In this document: in pieces, positions 8,826-16,835 of the stretch
How positions within the stretch are numbered: position 1 is the first letter of the stretch
Layout of the letters: every line of letters begins with the position of its first letter
Source of the DNA: Leyella lascolaii
GTDB lineage: Bacteria; Bacteroidota; Bacteroidia; Bacteroidales; Bacteroidaceae
NCBI RefSeq assembly: GCF_900079775.1
Contig: NZ_LT556049.1
Coordinates: 1 to 64,000 of the forward strand
Length of the DNA: 64,000 nucleotides
Reading direction: 5' to 3'
The notes under the pieces: model-generated
Databases searched by the model: none
The model's input: the letters and a program-made list of their open reading frames with translations, nothing else
What the model was told of the DNA's origin: nothing
Program-made: the position numbers and the translations under genes

Positions 8826-9051
8826 TAAATTTAAAAAAAGCATGGTGCATGAGACTTGCATTGTCTCAGAATAATTATGCTACGATGGAAATGCGTAAAA
8901 AGCTATCGTATAGAGGCAACTAAAATTTTGTTTCTTTCGTAGCTTTTATGAATTAGAATTGTAAATTGGAGTCACCAAGGTCAGATTCTGTTTGACCAAG
9001 ACTTATGTTTTATTTATTCACCCCACTTTAAGTGGCCTTAATTTTACAAAC
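8826..9051 (+). promoter_or_regulatory. Long structured 5' leader of the cargo operon
   Basis: The leader has several potential hairpins: TGAGAC-TTGCATT-GTCTCA near 8848-8866; GCTACGAT paired imperfectly with TTTCGTAGC across about 8879-8944; GGTCA-N9-TGACC near 8980-8998; and CCACT-TTA-AGTGG near 9024-9036. Such length is unusual for this phylum and suggests post-transcriptional control or antisense pairing. No known riboswitch core was recognised. An in-frame ATG at 8992 lies inside the leader and is not favoured as the start. Confidence 0.45.
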
Positions 9052-11475
9052 ATGAACAAAAAAGTATTCCATTGCAATGGCAAAACGATTTTGACCATCG
9101 CTGTCACAAGTCTTCTTGTTGGCTGTAACTCTGAATTGGACTTAGCTTCGTATCAGCAGAAAGAAGAAAAGTCTATCGTTAGTAGCAATATTGATACCCA
9201 AACACAAGCTACAACTACGGATTATTTGGGTAAAAGTTTTTATCTTTCAAGTCAAGATGGCGAGCAATCTTTGCTTACTACAAGAACTGGAATTGGTGCC
9301 GAGAAGCTAACTCGTAGCTTCGTGGTAAATGCTGAGTCTGAGCAAGAAAAGTGCTTAGGCGTTCATGTTATGGCAGCTTGTGTCAATGAAGGGAAAAGTC
9401 TTCAAAAGATAGAAGTTTGGGTAAACAATGAGTACGTTGATGATTTGGACATCACCTCCAACGAATGGCAGTTCGTTTCTTTGAAAAATAGTGGTAAAAT
9501 CCATCTATTTGCAGGGAAAAATACAATAACTTTTGCAGCCAATGCACCTTATTATCCTGAAATCGATGCTATTCAGGTTGAAGATGAAGCTAGTGCATTA
9601 CTAAAAGAAGACCCTATGTATAAGGACTTCATTAAGCAAATTAGTGCTCCCAAGAATTTAGGCAATGAAAAGTTAGATCAAGATAAGGTTGACAACCTTC
9701 TTTGCAAGTTGGCAGAAGAAAAAGCAATCACTCGCTCTGCTTATGAAAAAGGGTATAACTGGCAAGTAACCCCTCGCACATTAGAGAATCCTGATGGCAA
9801 TTATCAACACAAAATCTGTGTGCCTATCACCTATACCTATCATCGTAAGTTATCTTTGACCAAAGGAACATACACATTTATGACAGGACCTATCGATGGG
9901 GATGATTTCTATTCTGTTGACCCTGTGATGTATCTCTACAAGATAGACGACCCTCATAATTATTCATATTACAATGATGATGCTTCTGGACGTGGTCGCC
10001 ATTCGCAGATAACAGCAACATTACCTGCAGGAGACTACTACTTGGTTATTCGTGCCTATAGCAGCTCTTACGCTTCCACAACAACAGGAAGGCAAGGACT
10101 TATCAATGTTTATCAGAATGGTTCTATATTAAATTCTCAAACTCCTGTAGCAGGATATGTTGTTGATGTGGACTCTCCAAATACTGGTATAATAAATTAT
10201 TTTACAGCGTATTCTTCTGGCATTCCAGCTTTTTATTTGGAAGAAAAGAGTTCAAGAAAGGTTAAATTCTTTGGTGAAACTTATTTCTATGTTCCTCCAA
10301 TGGAACAAATGTGGATTGATGACGCTCGCCTCCGCTTGACCAAGCCTTCGGCTAATGACAGGTATCGAATGTTAGTTACCTGTGTCGGTGCTTTCGGAGC
10401 ATATTATGGCAATTGTGATGTTTACGGTTCTTGTCAACAGGTATTAGATAGTGATGGATTTTCTAAAGATTTTCCTAATTTAAAATCGAATGATGCCATA
10501 TATAGTAGTGCAAGCGGCACCTATGTGTACAATTGTGCCTCGTGGGCTGGAGGTTTAACCTACGGATGGACTTGGAACGGTATAACTGCGAACAAGTATT
10601 CTTCATCTCTTGTTGGACCAAATTATGGTTCCCCTTATATATGGGATAGTTGGGATGCTTATTTTGGCAATACCCCTCAACGATATGCTGGTGCTATAGC
10701 TTATACACGTGACGGTGCTCATTCTGGTAATGGAGTCATTGCAGTTTGGTCAACTAGTGACAAAATTTCTGATGTTACGCATTTCTCTTGTAGGGCAACA
10801 GCAAACAATCAACCTCATGGCTATGCTTGGGAAAGTAAACCTGGTGGAGCTAGACGTATTTTTCATCCAAGAGATGCCTTGTCAGGCTCTCTTTATGGCT
10901 CAATCATTGCATATTATCGTGATGCTAGTGTCTCTGATGACCCAACGACAATGGCGACAAGGGGCTTGTCAACTGCTAACAAATTGACATTTGAGGAATC
11001 TATTAAAAGAGGTTTGACCGTTATTAAAGAAGTTACTCTTACTCCAGAGCAAGAAAATAAAATTTCTCAAATCACCACACGTTCCTCAAGTTCGTTTGCT
11101 GACACAAAGATTTCGGCATTATATAATGCATGGGAAAAAGCCATTTCGACACCAGAACACCAGCTTCTTAGCAATCCGAGTTCTCTCATCGAAATTCCAG
11201 AAGGAAAAGATTTCATGGATTACTGTAGCAAGAACAAAAAAGAGGCCTTTCTATTTTTTGCAAAATTGTACTTTGTGAATAAAGAGAAAACTGTGGCAAA
11301 AGAAATCTCATATAATATGTTCTGTACGTTATTCACGGAATACGCAGATATTATCGAGAAAGTTAAGCAGGAATGGAAAGAAAAGCAATATGATGAAAAA
11401 GGTGCATATATAGCCCCTTTGCCAGAAACATTCTTGAAAGAATATGTCAAGAAATTAATAGATAAACTTATATAG
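9052..11475 (+). CDS. Large lipoprotein with cysteine amidase/peptidase-like domain
   Basis: 807 residues from the preferred ATG at 9052, which gives a lipoprotein signal peptide with lipobox SLLVGC (Cys25); the upstream ATG at 8992 would bury it. A beta-sandwich region lies at about 70-195. A region near 265-370 resembles bacterial pre-peptidase (PPC) domains (DDFYSVDPVMYLYKID). A domain at about 480-650 has YNCASW (Cys495), VTHFSC (His577) and HGYAWESKPGGARRIFHPRDAL (His589, Glu594). The Cys/His/Glu order suggests a CHAP/NlpC-like or DUF7689-like fold. The C-terminal 150 residues are helical. An outer-membrane or surface location and a wall- or peptide-cutting role are inferred. It is cargo of element 1, with a small lipoprotein gene 9 bp downstream. 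Confidence 0.6.
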   Translation: MNKKVFHCNGKTILTIAVTSLLVGCNSELDLASYQQKEEKSIVSSNIDTQTQATTTDYLGKSFYLSSQDGEQSLLTTRTGIGAEKLTRSFVVNAESEQEKCLGVHVMAACVNEGKSLQKIEVWVNNEYVDDLDITSNEWQFVSLKNSGKIHLFAGKNTITFAANAPYYPEIDAIQVEDEASALLKEDPMYKDFIKQISAPKNLGNEKLDQDKVDNLLCKLAEEKAITRSAYEKGYNWQVTPRTLENPDGNYQHKICVPITYTYHRKLSLTKGTYTFMTGPIDGDDFYSVDPVMYLYKIDDPHNYSYYNDDASGRGRHSQITATLPAGDYYLVIRAYSSSYASTTTGRQGLINVYQNGSILNSQTPVAGYVVDVDSPNTGIINYFTAYSSGIPAFYLEEKSSRKVKFFGETYFYVPPMEQMWIDDARLRLTKPSANDRYRMLVTCVGAFGAYYGNCDVYGSCQQVLDSDGFSKDFPNLKSNDAIYSSASGTYVYNCASWAGGLTYGWTWNGITANKYSSSLVGPNYGSPYIWDSWDAYFGNTPQRYAGAIAYTRDGAHSGNGVIAVWSTSDKISDVTHFSCRATANNQPHGYAWESKPGGARRIFHPRDALSGSLYGSIIAYYRDASVSDDPTTMATRGLSTANKLTFEESIKRGLTVIKEVTLTPEQENKISQITTRSSSSFADTKISALYNAWEKAISTPEHQLLSNPSSLIEIPEGKDFMDYCSKNKKEAFLFFAKLYFVNKEKTVAKEISYNMFCTLFTEYADIIEKVKQEWKEKQYDEKGAYIAPLPETFLKEYVKKLIDKLI

Positions 11476-11484
11476 GATAAAACA

Positions 11485-11976
11485 ATGAAGAAATTATTGG
11501 GTATCATATTATTGACAGTACTGGTTGTATTTAGTTCATGCAACTCTAATACAGATGCTTTTCTTACGGGAACATCACCACAACTATTTGGTATATGCCA
11601 AGTGAATACAGGTAGTGTTGTGCAAGATAAAGATTCAATAGCCTTTACTGATTTAGATATTACATGGTTCAATCCAAAAACAAGAGAAATCAAATTTAAG
11701 GAATATGATAAAATAAAATCCATCCCAATCTATGCATCAATAAGTGTAAAAAGTTCATCTGAGACACTGTTCATTATAGCAGCTAATATCAATCCCGTAG
11801 TGAATCGTGCATACGATGATTTGGTTTTATTCTGCGACAAGGATGGCAAATACTATCTCAACGATAATTATCCGAATTATTGGAATTTAGAAAAGACAAA
11901 ACAAAATGCAGATAAGCGTTCTGAAGGTTGGAATAAATTTATCAATCTTCTCAGAAAAGAAGGGCGTATCAAATAA
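11485..11976 (+). CDS. Small lipoprotein paired with the large lipoprotein
   Basis: 163 residues with a lipoprotein signal peptide (MKKLLGIILLTVLVVFSSC, Cys19). The mature part is about 145 residues with beta-strand character (QLFGICQVNTGSVVQ, IPIYASISVKSSSETLFII) and a basic end. No family was recognised. It starts 9 bp after the large lipoprotein and ends at a strong terminator, so the two form one operon. The pairing of an apparent enzyme with a small lipoprotein recalls toxin or hydrolase genes with a dedicated periplasmic immunity or chaperone partner, but this is only inference from context. Confidence 0.6.
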   Translation: MKKLLGIILLTVLVVFSSCNSNTDAFLTGTSPQLFGICQVNTGSVVQDKDSIAFTDLDITWFNPKTREIKFKEYDKIKSIPIYASISVKSSSETLFIIAANINPVVNRAYDDLVLFCDKDGKYYLNDNYPNYWNLEKTKQNADKRSEGWNKFINLLRKEGRIK

Positions 11977-11980
11977 TTAA

Positions 11981-12009
11981 AAGAGACGGAATTTTTCCGT
12001 CTCTTTTTT
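11981..12009 (+). terminator. Terminator of the cargo operon
   Basis: AAGAGACGG (11981-11989) pairs with CCGTCTCTT (11997-12005), with an A/T-rich loop and a following T run. It separates the rightward cargo operon from the leftward relaxase gene. Confidence 0.85.
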
Positions 12010-12060
12010 AAGTTATGCAGCATGAAAGTAATATGATTATGAGTTGCAAACTCACTTTCT

Positions 12061-13407
12061 CTAATATTTTATCATTTGTTTTTTAAACGGTCTTAGTTTA
12101 TTCCATTGTACTTTGAACCATTCAATAACAGGCTGTCTATTGATATACAAAAACAGTTGGTTCGGCTTGGTAGAATCAGAAAACACCTTGATTTCAGTAT
12201 TCTCCACATTGAACTTTCTTTTGTGTTCCTCAGAATAGAGCGAACCGCTAAAGTTCAAAGCCTTTCCTGTAAGAAGCACTCCGATTTGCTCAACGGTGAA
12301 GCCAATCTTCCTGCACAGGTTTTCCATTTGCAAACGTGCCTCCAACATCGGGAACCAATGCTTGGCTTTGCGGACGATGTCATTGAGCAAAGAAACTTCT
12401 GTTGCGTGCTTGCTCTTCAATTCTACGACCTCTGCTTGGTGTATCTGTTGCATCTCGCCGAGTTGTTGGCTGTGGCTGTCCTCCATTCGCTGTATTTTCT
12501 CATGGAGTTCGTCAATGTATTGCTCTCGGTCTGTCACAAGCTCACACAACTTTCGGTTGTGTTGCTCCACCTCTTTCAATTTTCCACTGCCCAAAAGAGA
12601 ACCAATCTTCGACACAAGGGCGGTCTTGGCTTCCGTCTTGGCAGCCTGTAGTTTCTCTGTGTTGATTTCACTCTTGGTCTGTTTTAGCAGTCGCTCCGCT
12701 TCCTCCACATCAGATTGCAACAGTTTCATGCAGTTTTGAAGTCTCTCCGTCTCTCGCTTGATGTTGCGGTAATACTGTGCCGTGGTGGTATGCCTCGCAT
12801 CCGATCCACGGACACCTCGCTTCAAGCCATACTTGCCCATGGCTTCCGCATAACTGTCGTGATAGCCAACCATCTTGTCACGGTTGAGCACATCATCGGC
12901 ACACAGCCTCACGGCATTGGCTTTCTTGCGGTATGTCCGCTTGCCTTCTTCCGCTGTCTTGTTCTTCGCCTTTCTCCGCTCGCCTGTCACTATCGGAACG
13001 ATGGAGGCGTGGAGGTGCGGCGTGTGCTCATCCATGTGGAGAACCACCGACACGACATTCTCCTTGCCGAATGTGTCCTGCAACCACTTCAAGCTGTCGT
13101 TGCACCAATCGTCAAGCTGACCATTGGCTGCGATGTTCATCATGTCCTCGTGCGTTCCAGACAGCACGGTTCTAATCACCCTCACCTGGTCATTGGTTAT
13201 CTTGCGCTTGACGCCTGCCGTCTTGATGCGGTGGGCGATGGCTTCGTCACGACCATACACACCGCTCGGCATCTTGACAAGCTCACGGTTGAGGTGTGTT
13301 CTTGTCGGGTCGGCGTTGTCGGGTATCACCTTGCGCTCGATGTGGTCTGATTCCCTTGCGTCCGAGCTGCCCTTCGCCTTCTTGAAATCCAAACTGAAAT
13401 GTCCCAT
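12061..13407 (-). CDS. MobV-family relaxase (Mob/Pre)
   Basis: 448 residues. It starts MGHFSLDFKKAKGSSDARESD, typical of Bacteroidales MobV proteins. The metal-binding three-histidine motif is HMDEHTPHLHASIVP (about residues 120-134). The C-terminal half (about 210-340) is a long coiled coil, followed by a small globular end. It would nick oriT, bind the 5' end and start transfer with a helper conjugation system. The 190-bp gap upstream is the expected place for oriT, since MobV enzymes usually act next to their own gene. The primase gene lies upstream on the same strand. Confidence 0.93.
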   Translation of the reverse strand: MGHFSLDFKKAKGSSDARESDHIERKVIPDNADPTRTHLNRELVKMPSGVYGRDEAIAHRIKTAGVKRKITNDQVRVIRTVLSGTHEDMMNIAANGQLDDWCNDSLKWLQDTFGKENVVSVVLHMDEHTPHLHASIVPIVTGERRKAKNKTAEEGKRTYRKKANAVRLCADDVLNRDKMVGYHDSYAEAMGKYGLKRGVRGSDARHTTTAQYYRNIKRETERLQNCMKLLQSDVEEAERLLKQTKSEINTEKLQAAKTEAKTALVSKIGSLLGSGKLKEVEQHNRKLCELVTDREQYIDELHEKIQRMEDSHSQQLGEMQQIHQAEVVELKSKHATEVSLLNDIVRKAKHWFPMLEARLQMENLCRKIGFTVEQIGVLLTGKALNFSGSLYSEEHKRKFNVENTEIKVFSDSTKPNQLFLYINRQPVIEWFKVQWNKLRPFKKQMIKY

Positions 13408-13597
13408 AATAAACTTGTTTTTGAGTTATACAATTCCGCTTGCCGCATTGCGCCCTGCGCATGACTCACGGGGTTTCAAAAGGGGGTGCCCCTTTTGCTC
13501 AATGGGTGTTTTTAGCGGTGGTGTGCCACTGCGTCAAGAAAACGCCCTATTGAGCTATGGCTTTTCCGTTCAGAATAGCCATTGGAGCAGGAACCGC
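13408..13597. other. Candidate oriT region of element 1
   Basis: 190 bp upstream of the MobV gene. It holds several dyads, including GCTCAAT/ATTGAGC arms near 13498-13556 and GGGGTGCCCC near 13484-13494. MobV relaxases usually cut a hairpin just upstream of mob. The nick site was not identified. Confidence 0.4.
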
Positions 13598-14548
13598 CTA
13601 CATGCCCAAGGCTGCGCCTTTCCTGCGAGGTGGAACAGTCTGCTTAACAGGCTGTACTTGGTGTACTGACTGTTTGGATTTCACTCCGCACAGATAGTCG
13701 TTCAAGTCGTTGTATTCACTGTACAAGTGGGATGCGTCCCTCACATGGTAGCCGAGAGCAGTCTCGATGGCAAGTGTAGCCTTACGCCCTGCGTCATCGT
13801 TGTCGAGCAGACAACTGATGCGTTCGTAGCCATGGAGTGCATCAATAGCCTTGTCCACGTTGCTTGTGGAGTTGAGTATCACATAGTCCTGTGCGTCCAA
13901 TGACGGACAAGCAGGAAACTTCTCCAAGCGTAACGAGAGAAAAGAAAGATAATCCATCATGCCCTCGAAAACATAGCAAGCGTATCTTGGCTCGCCTTGA
14001 TGTCGGATATGAGTGATATCTTTGGGTGACATGCACCCCTTGAAGAATCGGTTACGCACCTCATAGCCACCCGACTTGTTCTTGAAGCCGATGGCAAAGT
14101 AGTTTTTATAGTTATGCGAGAAGTGGAGTTCCGCACATTCCTTTTGGGCAATGTGCAGATTAATCTTTCGCTCGCTCAGATAGCGCAGGAGTGCAGGATG
14201 GTTAAGTTCCCTCACTTCCAATCGCTCAAAACTCGGCTCGGTAGCTTGCTGAGTAAAAGAAAAGTCGGTCGGACGAACATGGGGAGTTTGCTTCTCCATC
14301 TTGTCCAAAAGATAAGGCAGGTTGTCGGATGCGTAAAGATAGGACACAAGGGTGATGATGTTGCCGCCCTTGCCCATGCCGAAATCGAACCAACTGTTCA
14401 TCGTGGTGTTCACCTTGAAAGATGCCTCGCTCTCGTTTCTCAGCGGTGACTTGTACCAAAGGTTTGCGCCCTGCTGCTTGACAGGGCGGTGTCCCAAACT
14501 TTGCAGATAGTCTGCAATCTTGATTTGCTTTGCTTCTTGAATGTTCAT
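13598..14548 (-). CDS. DNA primase-like protein with TOPRIM domain
   Basis: 316 residues. The N-terminus (KIADYLQSLGHRPVKQQG, then LWYKSPLRNESEASFKV and WFDFGMGKGGNIITLV) matches the CHC2-type primase zinc-finger fold but lacks the zinc cysteines, as in many mobile-element primases. The TOPRIM part has YVFEGMMDYLSFLSL (acidic residue after FEG) and the CLLDNDDAGRKA metal-binding acid pair near residues 240-251. It probably primes replication of the transferred single strand or of an excised circular form. It acts with the helicase gene upstream; the AT-rich iteron region lies between them. Confidence 0.85.
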   Translation of the reverse strand: MNIQEAKQIKIADYLQSLGHRPVKQQGANLWYKSPLRNESEASFKVNTTMNSWFDFGMGKGGNIITLVSYLYASDNLPYLLDKMEKQTPHVRPTDFSFTQQATEPSFERLEVRELNHPALLRYLSERKINLHIAQKECAELHFSHNYKNYFAIGFKNKSGGYEVRNRFFKGCMSPKDITHIRHQGEPRYACYVFEGMMDYLSFLSLRLEKFPACPSLDAQDYVILNSTSNVDKAIDALHGYERISCLLDNDDAGRKATLAIETALGYHVRDASHLYSEYNDLNDYLCGVKSKQSVHQVQPVKQTVPPRRKGAALGM

Positions 14549-14588
14549 GTCTTACTGTGGATTAAGTGGTGTATGTATTTCTGATGAA

Positions 14589-14770
14589 TTGTTGAGAATC
14601 GTATGTATTGGTATGATAGTCAAATACTTATCTTCTCAAAAAACTCTCAACAAATGGTTCTTTTCAACAAAATCACTGGGCAAAAGAGAAAGAAAGGCAT
14701 GAGCCGTCATGTTTTCTCTTTTCAACAGTCTCTTTCTTTTGTTGAGAGATTTGTTGAGAAAATGTTGAGC
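14589..14770. repeat. TTGTTGAGA iteron-like repeats, candidate replication origin
   Basis: The nonamer TTGTTGAGA occurs exactly at 14589, 14739 and 14751, in inverted form at 14645, and in degenerate form at 14761 and near 14810. The surrounding 276 bp are very AT-rich and lie between the primase-helicase and primase genes. This layout is what an iteron-controlled origin, or an operator for the replication genes, would look like. Confidence 0.45.
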
Positions 14771-14824
14771 CTTAAATACTTGATATTCAATACTTCTTTC
14801 ATCATATTCAACAATTCAACAAAA

Positions 14825-16081
14825 TTATATGCTATTTAGCTTGTCCCTCGTTACAGTGTAGAACCTGCCCACACGTTTTGTTGGCGAGTAGTGACCGCTG
14901 CTATTGTAGTTGTACTCGTATGAGGTGTAGGTGAGGGCGTTCTCTGAAGGTTGCAGCTTCCAACAGTCCTGCACTATCTTTCGCACAAGGTACTTCTCCG
15001 CTTTCACGTGGTTGCATTGCAACAAGGCGATTGCGTCATTGAGGCAGAATTGCAAACTGTCGGTTTGGGTGTTCTCCATGACCTCAAGGAACAGCTCCGA
15101 CATTTCCACCTCAAGTCTGTTACGGTTGCAGCGTATGATTCTCCTCAGAGCATCGGTCGCTATCTGTTCGGGGGCGAACCACATTCGGCTCTTGTGCTCT
15201 GTGGATAGCGTTCTGCCTTGCAGATGGAACAGAAAAGCGGGTATCTCCGCCTTCAGTTTCTCCAAGAAGCCGGTATCGTCAGATTGCAACGATGAAATCT
15301 TCCTCACCCAATATCGGGTCTCGCCCTCGTCAATGATGACAGGGAGTGATTCGTTGTTGGAGCACAGCACGAACTTGGCAAAGAAGGAAATCTCGTTCCT
15401 GTCCTTGCCCTTGGCTTCCACCTTGTACGAGAGGGTGGTGCTGAGGTTCTTCAACCGCTCGGAATCCTCCCTACGACTGAGCAACACCTCGTCCACGACA
15501 ATCAGCAGCTTGCCAGCCCAATCGGAATTGAACTGACTGCGGAAGTCCTCGTTGGTGTTGAATGTCACGTTGTCTTGGAACAACGCTTTCAGAAAGTTCA
15601 AGAACGTGGTCTTGCCTGTGTTCCTCTCCTCTGATACGAGCAGCAGAATGGGCAACTTCTGCACAGGTCTGAGATAGAGCAGTTGCAGGTAGTCCATGCC
15701 AAGGTCATATTGCTCACCGAAGATGTGACTAACCAACTTCTTGATATTAGGGAAGTCCCCTTGCATCGGCTTATGTCCTATCGGCTCGTATAGGTTCAGG
15801 AAACCGTCTATCACCGTGCGGTGGTTCACATGTTCGGGAACAGTACAGAAGCCGTCATACTTGTGAACGTACTTGATGAACTCCTTGCCGTAGTCCTGAC
15901 GCAAGGTCTCCATGTTCCAAGGGATGCGCTTTCTTACCTTTCCTCCTGTGATGGTAGGTTGGTCAACCACCTTGTACAAGGTAGTGCCAACACGGATGAA
16001 CACCTCGTTTGTCGGAGATGCTGCCTGTGGTTGTTTTCTTTCCACAACCACAGGCTGATTGTTGTCGTTTGTCTTGCTCAT
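14825..16081 (-). CDS. Primase-helicase (DUF5906-type SF3 ATPase)
   Basis: 418 residues. The ATPase core has a Walker A-like LLLVSEERNTGKTTFLNFLK at about 170-190 and a Walker B/sensor part KLLIVVDEVLLSRREDSERL near 225, then KFVLCSNNESLPVII (arginine-finger region follows, ETRYWVRKI). This is the pattern of phage/plasmid SF3-like helicases with DUF5906. The N-terminus is a linker domain; the C-terminus (about 310-418) looks like a winged helix. It should unwind DNA for replication of the mobile element with the downstream primase. The 35-bp motif shared with integrase promoters lies at 16160-16194. Confidence 0.85.
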   Translation of the reverse strand: MSKTNDNNQPVVVERKQPQAASPTNEVFIRVGTTLYKVVDQPTITGGKVRKRIPWNMETLRQDYGKEFIKYVHKYDGFCTVPEHVNHRTVIDGFLNLYEPIGHKPMQGDFPNIKKLVSHIFGEQYDLGMDYLQLLYLRPVQKLPILLLVSEERNTGKTTFLNFLKALFQDNVTFNTNEDFRSQFNSDWAGKLLIVVDEVLLSRREDSERLKNLSTTLSYKVEAKGKDRNEISFFAKFVLCSNNESLPVIIDEGETRYWVRKISSLQSDDTGFLEKLKAEIPAFLFHLQGRTLSTEHKSRMWFAPEQIATDALRRIIRCNRNRLEVEMSELFLEVMENTQTDSLQFCLNDAIALLQCNHVKAEKYLVRKIVQDCWKLQPSENALTYTSYEYNYNSSGHYSPTKRVGRFYTVTRDKLNSI

Positions 16082-16463
16082 AATCTAACTTTTGTGAGTT
16101 GATAAAATTAAAGTTGCAAAGGTAAGGGCGGAAAATCAAAATGCAAAACACAAACTTGCGCAGAATGGAGAAGTTTGCACCGACAATGTTAAAAGATTGG
16201 AAATCAAGGTGCTTGATGTTGCCAATCGGGATAAGATGAAACAAAAAATCCCGAAGAGAGGTTTCCTTGCGAACCTTTCCTCGGGATGAACAAAAATGTA
16301 TTCCTGCATGTCATACGTTTTATATGTCATACGATAAGCATGTAAAACGTTTGACATCGGCAGCTCTGCATTCTTCACAGAAATGCTTGATACGACAGTG
16401 AATCAGTAAGCCAACAAGTCAATACGACAGTGAATAATCGAAGCGTCAAAAATGCGACCATTC
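16082..16463. other. Regulatory interval with direct repeats
   Basis: 380 bp with no supported gene. It holds the 35-bp element motif (16160-16194), a 13-bp direct repeat TACGACAGTGAAT at 16391 and 16423 (32 bp apart), and ATGTCATACG-like blocks at 16307 and 16324. It probably carries promoter and operator sites for the helicase gene. Confidence 0.4.
16160..16194 (-). promoter_or_regulatory. 35-bp element motif upstream of helicase gene
   Basis: It starts GCAGAATGG, contains GCACCG and ends GTTAAAA. It aligns without gaps to 18122-18156 and 51961-51995, each 55-80 bp before a start codon of the leftward gene. It is a candidate operator or integrase arm site. Confidence 0.45.
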
Positions 16464-16835
16464 TTAGCTGAAGACATTTGTCCCTCCGTAGATTTGCAGG
16501 ACAATGGCTGTTTTCTCTTTTGCTCCGTACAACCTCTTGAAGATAGCATCACGAAGTTGCGCTGCACCATTGGAGGTTAGACGGAAGCAAATGGCAACAA
16601 CCATAGGGAATCCATACAGCGTTTGCCAAACATCTTTGGAAAGTTTTTGCCTCTTTTGGACTTCCGACATCAACAACATACCTTCTTTATATATGGCTCT
16701 TATCACGGCTTTGAGCTTCGGGGTTGTGACATAAAGCATATCTACCAACTCATTTTCACTCATCCACAAGTCCTCTAGGTTGGACGGAATGGAAAGCCTT
16801 CCATTTCCGTCCACGGTGATTACAGTCCTTTTCAT
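16464..16835 (-). CDS. RhuM-like accessory protein next to integrase
   Basis: 123 residues: a beta-rich start (TVITVDGNGRLSIP), then WMSENELVDMLYVTTPKLKAVIRAIY and a helical region FPMVVAICFRLTSNGAAQLRDAIFKRL. This pattern (choose-partner helix, I-x-x-IY, then I-A-x-x-FR) resembles the RhuM-type DNA-binding domain. A diverged homologue sits in the same place, just after an integrase, in element 2 (48843-49235). It overlaps the integrase start by 4 bp and is co-translated with it, which suggests a recombination-directionality or regulatory role. Family placement is tentative. Confidence 0.55.
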   Translation of the reverse strand: MKRTVITVDGNGRLSIPSNLEDLWMSENELVDMLYVTTPKLKAVIRAIYKEGMLLMSEVQKRQKLSKDVWQTLYGFPMVVAICFRLTSNGAAQLRDAIFKRLYGAKEKTAIVLQIYGGTNVFS

